Below are positions 1-4,854 of a stretch of 5,751 nucleotides of DNA, one piece after another (position 1 is the stretch's first letter; the number at the start of each line of letters is the position of its first letter). A model generated the notes under the pieces. That model had not been told where the DNA came from, ran no database searches, and saw only the letters and a program-made list of their open reading frames with translations. The DNA is from JAHECQ01 sp047638695 (GTDB taxonomy: Bacteria > Actinomycetota > Acidimicrobiia > Acidimicrobiales > SZUA-35). Position numbers and translations under genes: made by a program. Where the stretch lies: NCBI GenBank assembly GCA_047638695.1, contig JBLINY010000196.1, positions 1 to 5,751 of the forward strand, read 5' to 3'.

Positions 1-810
1 GGCAGCGACCTTCTTGAACTGACCGTTCGTGGCCAACGGAGGGTGCGGGTCGTAGCCGATCCACTCGTGGCCACCCAACCGAAAAGCCGAAACCAGCACG
101 TGACGCTCAGAGTCGGGCCGAGCAAGGTCGACGCCGCGGTGCCATACGTCGGATCGATAAGCCAACAGCGATCCCGCTGATCCCGTCGCCGTTACCTCCG
201 CTGCATACATCTGCGGATGGTCTTCGGGCAGAAGGGATTGGGTCTCGGCCGGTTCGCCCACCGACTTCGAACGGGGTACCAAGCGCGGAGCACCGGTATC
301 GATATCGACGTCGGTGAGGTACAGGAAGCACTCGAGAAACGACCACCCCGACTCTGACCTGGTTGGAACCAACGAATGGTTGCGGTCGCGATGCAACGGC
401 TGCTCGTAGTTCACCCGCCCCGAGTATTTCGACCACAGTCGAGTCTGATACAGGCGCAGGTCTTCTGACTCGAGGGCTCGTTCAGCGAAGTCGATGATTC
501 GTGGGTGGAACAGCAGTTGGTTGAGGTTGGGCGAGTTCCTGAACGGAAACAACGTGGTGCCGCTGAACTGCTCGTTGCGAAAGGCGGGTCCGTCCTCGGG
601 AACGTCACGGGACGAGTTACCCGACCGTCGGGGTTCGTCGGTCGGGTTCGGGATGACGTTGGGGATTTCGGCGACGGCGGAGTCGATTGTCGCTCTATCG
701 ACCAGCCCATCGAGCAGCACCCACCCCTCCTTGCGCCACAGCTGTGCTGCATCTGACAGCTGTGCTGCATCTGACAGCTGTGCTGCATCTGACAGCTCAT
801 GATTGACCAT
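1..810 (-). CDS. PhyH-like Fe(II)/2-oxoglutarate-dependent dioxygenase, C-terminus beyond window
   Basis: Open frame of 270 codons from ATG at 810 to the left edge, with no stop, so partial at its 3' end. By family, PhyH-type enzymes hydroxylate acyl-CoAs or other small molecules using Fe(II), O2 and 2-oxoglutarate, in the cytoplasm. Seen: an N-terminal segment WRKEGWVLLDGLVD (about 25-38) typical of PhyH openings; the iron-binding HxD motif as H140-R141-D142 in PLHRDRNHS; the distal iron histidine H224 in VWHRGVD; and R236 as the likely 2-oxoglutarate-binding arginine. GAPRLVPRSKS (173-183) matches the usual 'G-x-L-x-x-x-P-x-S-H' segment before the distal His. The start overlaps the upstream CoA-transferase stop by one base (TGATG), implying one transcript and translational coupling; no clear Shine-Dalgarno is seen. 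Residues 6-23 are three copies of LSDAAQ from an 18-bp tandem repeat. An internal GTG near residue 31, after AGGAGGGG, is a less likely start because it would cut into the fold. The substrate is unknown; an acyl-CoA is inferred from the neighbours. Confidence 0.85.
   Translation of the reverse strand, partial: MVNHELSDAAQLSDAAQLSDAAQLWRKEGWVLLDGLVDRATIDSAVAEIPNVIPNPTDEPRRSGNSSRDVPEDGPAFRNEQFSGTTLFPFRNSPNLNQLLFHPRIIDFAERALESEDLRLYQTRLWSKYSGRVNYEQPLHRDRNHSLVPTRSESGWSFLECFLYLTDVDIDTGAPRLVPRSKSVGEPAETQSLLPEDHPQMYAAEVTATGSAGSLLAYRSDVWHRGVDLARPDSERHVLVSAFRLGGHEWIGYDPHPPLATNGQFKKVAA
739..797. repeat. 18-bp perfect tandem repeat, three copies plus 5 bases
   Basis: The unit cagctgtgctgcatctga occurs at 739-756, 757-774 and 775-792 without a mismatch, followed by a partial cagct to 797. 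It lies inside the 5' end of the PhyH-like gene. The unit is a multiple of three, so it adds six residues (LSDAAQ) per copy and keeps frame. Perfect identity suggests recent slippage or duplication, and the copy number may vary between strains. Confidence 0.95.
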
Positions 811-3149
811 CAGAATCGGTAGCCCAGTGACTGCGGTGTGGGCAGCTCGCCGCCGATCACTTCAGCTGCCCGCAGTTGGGCCAACCGGTCTTCGTCGTAG
901 CCGGCCAGGTCGGCGATGACCTCGTCGGTGTGTTCATCGAATCGAGGTGCCGGACCAACTGATCGTGGGCGGGTTCCGTCGATGAGGAACGGGCTGGCTA
1001 TGTGGCGGACCGGACCCGTAACTGGATGGTCAACCACCTCGAGGTGGCTGGCGACCGGTTCGCTGGCCGGTGCCGACCACGGATCCAGCACCTCAGTGGC
1101 CGATCCCCCGGCGGCTCGCACCGCTGCAATGAGGGCTGCGGCCGAAGTCTCGCCTGCAGCGTCGACGGCTGCACGGCATGACTGGCCGCCGACCACGGCT
1201 ACCCAGCACTTGTCGACGGTGGCGAACATGCCGGACACGGCCATCCCCGGTTCTCGGTTGCCCATTCGACCTACGTCGCGCCCGTCGCGGGCTGCAAGTA
1301 CCAGTGAGTCCCCGTGCAGGCTCCAGGTTGCTTCCTGATGCGACATATCAATTTCGCTCCCCTCCCCCGTCGTGTCTCGCCTGTGCAGCCCCGCCAACAA
1401 CGCGGTCGCGGCATGGACCCCAGCGATTGGATCCGGGTAGTAGATGTTCGAGATCCGGGCTCCCTCGTGGTCGTATCCTTGACGATGAGCGATGCCTCCC
1501 ATCGCCTCGCCGATAGAGCCGTAGCCGGCTGCTCCCGAATACGGCCCGTCGATTCCGAACGCTGGCATACGCACCACGATCAGGTCGGGGTTCACCGCCT
1601 TCAGCGACTCCCAGTCGAGGCCCAACGATGGCATCACGTGGGCCGAGAAGTTGCACACGATCGCATCGACCGACCGCACCATGTCGAGGAACACTTCGCG
1701 ACCCTCAGCGGCGGCAAGGCTGAGCACACAACCCTTCTTCCCACGGTTGAGAGCGTTGAACAGGCCACTGGCTTCGAAAAACCGATTGTCCGCAACCATG
1801 TCTTCCTGACCCGGGCGCATGCCGTGGTCGTACGAGCGCAACGCACGCCAACCATCGAATGGGTTCTGGGCTTCGAGCTTGATGACATCCATTCCCAACG
1901 GTCCGAGAACGTTGCCGACGTATGGCCCGGCCCAGGCAACCGTCATCTCGATGAGCTTCATGCCCTTCAGCCGAGCCAGATCAAGGGTGGGGGCAGCGTT
2001 GGCGTCGGTGGTACCCGTGGCCTCAGTCGGGCCAATGGGGTCGCCAATGCGGTCAAGGGTGTCCGCCCCGGTGTTGGAAACCGTCTGACGGGTCACCGGC
2101 AGTCCGACCCCTCGCCAGGCTGAACCGATTCCCTGCACCGTGCCATCAGGTGTGTCGATTGGCTGGAGGAACTGGCGCTCGGTGAGGTGTGGATCAGTGA
2201 GGGCATCGATCGGTGTGGTCACCATCCCAACGGCCCACGGAGTGTCGAGCGCGTGTTGGAAGATCTCGGCCTTGGTTCGTTCGCTGTACCAGGGGCGGAT
2301 GATGTCCCACATCTCGTCGATGTGATGCACCCGCCGTTGCCGGTTCGAGAACTCGTGGTTGTCGACAAGGTCGGGGCGACCGTACAGCAGGCACTGCATC
2401 TCCCAATCAATGGCCCGGATCGAACCCGGGGTGACGAAACCATCGGCGCAAGGAATGGCCCCCGAGGGAAACGCGCTCGGCGGATGGGCACCCACCGGAT
2501 TGCGGGGCCGTTCGCAGTGCAGCGCATCGGCGTAGGCCAGCTCGACGCTGCCGAGAAAGGCAGCGAGCCAGGTGACTTCGAGATGGTTGGCGTCTGACCG
2601 CACCAGATGCATGGCCCCAACCGCGGCCAGCGCTCCCGCCATGTACTGAGCCGGCCATCCCGGCAGGCGAAGGGGCGGCCCATCGGCATCGCGGTTGAAT
2701 CCAAGGAATCCCGATTGAGCCTGCACGATGAGTTCATCGGAGATCACGCCGGAACGATCGGCATCGACTCCCCAGGCAGTCACCGAGACCAGCTTTGGGC
2801 CATCGGCACCGGTGAGCGAGGCATCGGTGAGCGCTGCGCCGGTGAGCAAGGGATCGATCTGAGGACGCAGGGAATCGTCGATCACCACGTGAGCCCATGT
2901 CGGCGAGATGTCACCGGCCGCCACGTTCGCCTTGCCGGCGTTCAGATGTATGTAGAGCGGACTGAGGCCGCGCACCGGCTCATCGTCTATCTGCTGATCT
3001 CGGGCCGGATCGCCGTCTGGTGGTTCGACCTTCACGACGATCGCACCGAGCATCGCCAGAAGCCGACCCGCGTAGGGTCCAGCGATCCCGCTGGCTGTTT
3101 CGAGCACGCGGAGTCCAGCAAGCGGAGGTGAAGGGACGACATCGGCCAT
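810..3149 (-). CDS. Tandem two-domain class III (CaiB/BaiF) CoA-transferase family protein
   Basis: 779 residues from ATG at 3149. Class III CoA-transferases move CoA between carboxylates through an aspartyl/glutamyl-CoA intermediate; the wider family also holds alpha-methylacyl-CoA racemases. Two homologous halves are visible. Domain 1 (about 9-370) opens LAGLRVLETASGIAGPYAGRLLAMLGAIVVKVEPPDGD. Domain 2 (about 395-750) opens LKGMKLIEMTVAWAGPY, then LGPLGMDVIKLEAQNPFDGWR, and includes NRGKKGCVLSL and PAFGIDGPYSGAAGYG. At the usual nucleophile position (VDVSMxDA in formyl-CoA transferase) domain 1 has EVTWLAA (A197) and domain 2 has IDMSHQEA (E606), so domain 2 is the likely active half. Single-domain members are about 400 residues, so this is a fusion or duplication like that in DddD, the DMSP CoA-transferase/lyase; that function is not supported by the neighbours. 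A longer start at 3209 is disfavoured: it would overlap the divergent gene and adds only an Arg/Ser-rich antisense of a repeat, whereas 3149 has a well-placed -10 element. It is probably cotranscribed with the PhyH-like gene. Confidence 0.9.
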   Translation of the reverse strand: MADVVPSPPLAGLRVLETASGIAGPYAGRLLAMLGAIVVKVEPPDGDPARDQQIDDEPVRGLSPLYIHLNAGKANVAAGDISPTWAHVVIDDSLRPQIDPLLTGAALTDASLTGADGPKLVSVTAWGVDADRSGVISDELIVQAQSGFLGFNRDADGPPLRLPGWPAQYMAGALAAVGAMHLVRSDANHLEVTWLAAFLGSVELAYADALHCERPRNPVGAHPPSAFPSGAIPCADGFVTPGSIRAIDWEMQCLLYGRPDLVDNHEFSNRQRRVHHIDEMWDIIRPWYSERTKAEIFQHALDTPWAVGMVTTPIDALTDPHLTERQFLQPIDTPDGTVQGIGSAWRGVGLPVTRQTVSNTGADTLDRIGDPIGPTEATGTTDANAAPTLDLARLKGMKLIEMTVAWAGPYVGNVLGPLGMDVIKLEAQNPFDGWRALRSYDHGMRPGQEDMVADNRFFEASGLFNALNRGKKGCVLSLAAAEGREVFLDMVRSVDAIVCNFSAHVMPSLGLDWESLKAVNPDLIVVRMPAFGIDGPYSGAAGYGSIGEAMGGIAHRQGYDHEGARISNIYYPDPIAGVHAATALLAGLHRRDTTGEGSEIDMSHQEATWSLHGDSLVLAARDGRDVGRMGNREPGMAVSGMFATVDKCWVAVVGGQSCRAAVDAAGETSAAALIAAVRAAGGSATEVLDPWSAPASEPVASHLEVVDHPVTGPVRHIASPFLIDGTRPRSVGPAPRFDEHTDEVIADLAGYDEDRLAQLRAAEVIGGELPTPQSLGYRF
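2802..2846 (-). repeat. Three degenerate 15-bp in-phase repeats in CoA-transferase domain 1
   Basis: Three consecutive 15-base units encode LTGAA, LTDAS and LTGAD (residues 102-116 of the CoA-transferase). Each begins with the same CTCACC codon pair and then diverges. The pattern resembles the pentapeptide-repeat consensus A(D/N)Lxx, but three units are too few to claim a pentapeptide-repeat fold. It falls between the first Rossmann-like segment and the KLVSVTAWG strand, a place where loop-length variation is plausible. Confidence 0.65.
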
Positions 3150-3155
3150 GGGCTG

Positions 3156-3161
3156 AGCATA
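3156..3161 (-). promoter_or_regulatory. -10 element (TATGCT) for leaderless CoA-transferase/PhyH transcript
   Basis: On the minus strand TATGCT (TANNNT class) is followed by six bases and then ATG at 3149. This puts the hexamer at -12 to -7 if transcription begins at the A of the start codon, the arrangement typical of actinobacterial leaderless mRNAs. No Shine-Dalgarno is present between it and the ATG. No convincing -35 is seen. The inference of leaderless transcription rests on spacing alone. Confidence 0.5.
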
Positions 3162-3172
3162 AGCATGTGGGC

Positions 3173-3178
3173 TAAACA
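3173..3178 (+). promoter_or_regulatory. -10-like element (TAAACA) for leaderless crotonase transcript
   Basis: TAAACA lies exactly six bases before ATG at 3185, matching the geometry on the opposite strand. It has the conserved TA but lacks the final T, so it is a weaker match than the minus-strand element. The bases between it and the ATG (ggcgcc) contain no Shine-Dalgarno. The short spacer leaves little room for any other promoter arrangement unless it lies within the divergent gene. Confidence 0.35.
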
Positions 3179-3184
3179 GGCGCC

Positions 3185-4126
3185 ATGACCTCAAGCGAGA
3201 CGACCTCAAGCGAGAAGAAGCAACGTCCGAGCGGCGTCGATCAGCGTTCGTTCACCGGGTTCGACACCACGCTCACCGAACCGGGCATTCTCACCATCAC
3301 GTTCAACAATCCCGAGCGGCTGAATGCATCGACCGCCCCGATGAAGCGTGACCTGGTCGAAACCCTTACCCAAGCCCAGATGGACGACACGATCCGAGTC
3401 ATCATCTTCACCGGTAGCGGGCCAGCGTTCTGGGCTGGCGATGACCTCAGCGGCAAGCGCCCCAATAGCGACGATGCGGTGGTTCCTCCGATCTTCGGGG
3501 GCCATCACAACGCCATGGGCACGTACAACGGGTTGCGGGTAATCAGCCAGACCGTGAACACAGCGGTGCGCAACATCGACAAGTTGACTATCGCTGCCAT
3601 CAACGGCTTCGCCATCCAAACCGGCTTCTCACTCGCCCTCGCCTGCGACTTCCGGGTGGCTGCCCGCTCGGCGAAGATGGGCAGCGCCACATTGCGGTTC
3701 GGCCTGCTGCCCGACGAGGGCGGCCAATATCTTCTGGTGCAGCATCTTGGTGTGGCGAAGGCCATGGACTTCATGATGCGGCGCCGCATTGTCGACGCCG
3801 AGGTAGCTCACGAGCTGGGCTTGGTGCATGAGCTGGTCGATGACGATCAGCTCATGAACGCCACCCTCGAGCTGGCAACCGAGCTTGCCAATGGTCCTCA
3901 GATGGCCATGCGCATGCTGAAGCGCTCGATCTATCTGGCCGCGGAACAGACCTGGGCCCATTCCCTCGAGGACATCGCCGCCCGCACAGCGGTGACCGAT
4001 CATCACCCCGATGCGGTCGAGGGCGGCCGGGCCTTCCTCGAAAAGCGCGACGCTCAGTTCAACGCAGCGCTCGAGGGCCGAGAGCTTCCGGACATGAACG
4101 ACATCCCGTGGGAAGCCAACTCTTGA
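3185..4126 (+). CDS. Crotonase-fold enoyl-CoA hydratase/isomerase family protein, non-canonical active site
   Basis: 313 residues from ATG at 3185 to TGA. Crotonases bind acyl-CoA thioesters and stabilise an enolate in an oxyanion hole; members hydrate, isomerise, hydrolyse or cleave. Seen: LTITFNNPERLNA (36-48), the first oxyanion segment AFWAGDDLSG (81-90, A84 intact), and INGFAIQTGFSLALACDFRVA (139-159), which replaces the usual NGxAxGGGxELAxxCD. By alignment to rat mitochondrial hydratase, the second oxyanion Gly becomes T146, catalytic Glu144 becomes S149 and Glu164 becomes T169. D177 in FGLLPDEGGQYLL lies where PaaG-type and dienoyl-CoA isomerases carry a catalytic Asp. An isomerase-like or other non-hydratase reaction is therefore more likely than simple hydration; this is inference. 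The N-terminal 20 residues are low complexity and contain a 15-bp duplication. It is first in the plus-strand arm and its stop overlaps the next gene. Confidence 0.9.
   Translation: MTSSETTSSEKKQRPSGVDQRSFTGFDTTLTEPGILTITFNNPERLNASTAPMKRDLVETLTQAQMDDTIRVIIFTGSGPAFWAGDDLSGKRPNSDDAVVPPIFGGHHNAMGTYNGLRVISQTVNTAVRNIDKLTIAAINGFAIQTGFSLALACDFRVAARSAKMGSATLRFGLLPDEGGQYLLVQHLGVAKAMDFMMRRRIVDAEVAHELGLVHELVDDDQLMNATLELATELANGPQMAMRMLKRSIYLAAEQTWAHSLEDIAARTAVTDHHPDAVEGGRAFLEKRDAQFNAALEGRELPDMNDIPWEANS
3187..3215. repeat. 15-bp direct duplication at the crotonase N-terminus
   Basis: The 14-base string gacctcaagcgaga occurs at 3187-3200 and again at 3202-3215, a period of 15 bases, so frame is kept. It encodes TSSET-TSSEK, residues 2-11, before the start of the crotonase fold, where extra residues should be tolerated. 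A longer antisense reading of the CoA-transferase would begin in this duplication, which argues against that start. Confidence 0.85.
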
Positions 4127-4731
4127 CCACAAGTCAGCACCGGCAGACGTGCGGCAGTGTGACGGAAGGCAGCGAGGTCGAGCTCGCCGACGACAACGTC
4201 CGACGACAACTCGTGCAAGCCATTCACGACTCGCCGACGATGCTGGTGCTGGCGGTGGCCGGCGGCGGCAATGCCGTGATCACCGATCTACTCGATGTTC
4301 CCGGCGCCTCACGCACGGTGCTCGAAATGCGGGTGCCGTATGCGGCTACGGCGATGGCCGACCTGTTGGCTCTCGACGACGACGAACCGTGGGGTGACTC
4401 CGAGCCTGAGGTTGGGGCGGTCTCGACATCAACCGCTCAGACCATGGCCGAGGCGTGCCTCGAACGAGCGCACCAGCTATCGCCCGATCATCACGACGTC
4501 ATTGGCGTCGCCTGCACGGCGGCGTTGGTGACCGACAGAACAAAGAAGGGTGATCATCGAGCCCACATCGCCATCGCCCGCGGCAGCAGCCGCCATCACA
4601 ACGGCCCGCCAATGGAGGTGGTGCAACAAAAGATCGAGCTCGAGAAGGGCCAGCGCGACCGCACCGGCGAAGACCGTGTGGTTGCTGACGCCATCCTCTC
4701 CCAAATCGCCGCCGCAATCACCCCGACCTAG
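4123..4731 (+). CDS. CinA C-terminal (PncC)-like domain protein, catalytic residues not conserved
   Basis: About 202 residues if started at TTG 4123, which overlaps the crotonase stop as TTGA and has GGAAG seven bases upstream. GTG 4108 and GTG 4159 are in-frame alternatives, so the start is uncertain. CinA-C/PncC proteins deamidate nicotinamide mononucleotide. The fold is recognised from LVLAVAGGGNAVITDLLDVPGASRTV (41-66), matching the 'ESxTGGxxxxxLTxVPGAS' segment; RVPYAATAM (70-78), matching 'xVxYxxxxK'; STSTAQTMAEACLERA (101-116); and VIGVACTAALVTDR (126-139) followed by KKGDHRAHIAIA, in place of the GTxxxPVG strand. Against PncC, the catalytic Ser position is V45 and the Lys position M78, while Tyr is kept (Y73). 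Canonical NMN deamidation is therefore doubtful. It reads as a divergent CinA-like family of unknown role. Tight coupling to the crotonase suggests a function tied to acyl-CoA or pyridine-nucleotide use, which is inference. The Ser/Lys assignment depends on a by-eye alignment. Confidence 0.75.
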   Translation: MTTSQHRQTCGSVTEGSEVELADDNVRRQLVQAIHDSPTMLVLAVAGGGNAVITDLLDVPGASRTVLEMRVPYAATAMADLLALDDDEPWGDSEPEVGAVSTSTAQTMAEACLERAHQLSPDHHDVIGVACTAALVTDRTKKGDHRAHIAIARGSSRHHNGPPMEVVQQKIELEKGQRDRTGEDRVVADAILSQIAAAITPT

Positions 4732-4734
4732 TTC

Positions 4735-4785
4735 CGAAATTGCCCTTCTGAGGCACCGCTACGGTGCTTCAGAAGGACAAGTTCG
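4735..4785. repeat. 51-bp interrupted palindrome between CinA-like and SDR genes
   Basis: The core arms at 4744-4758 and 4762-4776 pair over 15 positions (14 Watson-Crick plus one G-T at 4752/4768) around a CTA loop. Beyond a mismatch (4743/4777) the arms continue through 4735 and 4785 with one further mismatch (4739/4781). It starts four bases after the upstream stop codon. It is not followed by a T-run (acaagttc follows), so it is not a textbook intrinsic terminator. Options are a REP-like or MITE-like intergenic element, a transcript-stabilising or processing hairpin, or an operator. Which one cannot be decided from a single copy. Confidence 0.85.
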
Positions 4786-4788
4786 CTG

Positions 4789-4820
4789 AAGGAGCGGCGA
4801 TGCCGAGGACCAGGAGATGA
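4789..4820 (+). other. Possible six-codon leader ORF with strong Shine-Dalgarno
   Basis: AAGGAG at 4789-4794 is followed after five bases by ATG at 4800, then codons for M-P-R-T-R-R and TGA at 4818-4820. The ribosome-binding site is better than that of any real gene start in this window. A second tiny frame (ATG 4817, eight codons, stop 4841-4843) overlaps it as ATGA and ends just before the SDR ribosome-binding site. It could be a leader peptide or a chance occurrence; no homology argument can be made for so short a frame. Confidence 0.25.
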
Positions 4821-4841
4821 GCCAACACCCTTCCTCGTGCT

Positions 4842-4846
4842 AGAGG
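4842..4846 (+). promoter_or_regulatory. Ribosome-binding site (AGAGG) deciding the SDR start
   Basis: AGAGG ends eight bases before ATG at 4855. An in-frame GTG at 4837 would add six residues but has only a pyrimidine-rich stretch upstream, and the SDR fold needs only a few residues before the TGxxxGIG motif. The ATG is therefore preferred. Confidence 0.55.
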
Positions 4847-4854
4847 TTTCCCCT

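Noticed and set aside
739..797. CRISPR array or iteron-type origin
   Set aside because: The units are directly adjacent without spacers, multiples of three long and in frame within a coding sequence; no cas or replication gene is nearby.
411..800. 129-residue minus-strand reading starting MSCQMQHSCQMQHSC
   Set aside because: It is the shifted-frame translation of the PhyH-like gene and its 18-bp repeat. The correct frame shows HxD, the distal His and Arg, while this one is Pro/Ser/Thr-rich with no recognisable domain.
1314..2123. 269-residue plus-strand open frame antisense to the CoA-transferase
   Set aside because: Long antisense frames are common in GC-rich coding DNA. It lacks domain features, and the minus frame carries clear CaiB motifs throughout.
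3165..3188. Seven-codon upstream frame (M-W-A-K-Q-A-P) ending as ATGA over the crotonase start
   Set aside because: No ribosome-binding site, very short, and it would not be transcribed if the mRNA is leaderless from 3185. Chance is the simplest explanation.
3150..3209. 20-residue N-terminal extension of the CoA-transferase from ATG at 3209
   Set aside because: It would overlap the divergent crotonase gene by 25 bases, adds an Arg/Ser-rich stretch that is simply the antisense of the 15-bp duplication, and leaves the well-placed TATGCT element without a role.
3629..4132. 167-residue minus-strand open frame antisense to the crotonase
   Set aside because: Shadow of a strongly supported crotonase frame, with no independent motifs or plausible start context.
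4744..4776. Intrinsic (Rho-independent) terminator
   Set aside because: The stem is strong enough, but it is followed by acaagttc rather than a run of T on the plus strand, and by gcaattt on the minus strand, which is only a short T-run with no gene needing termination there.
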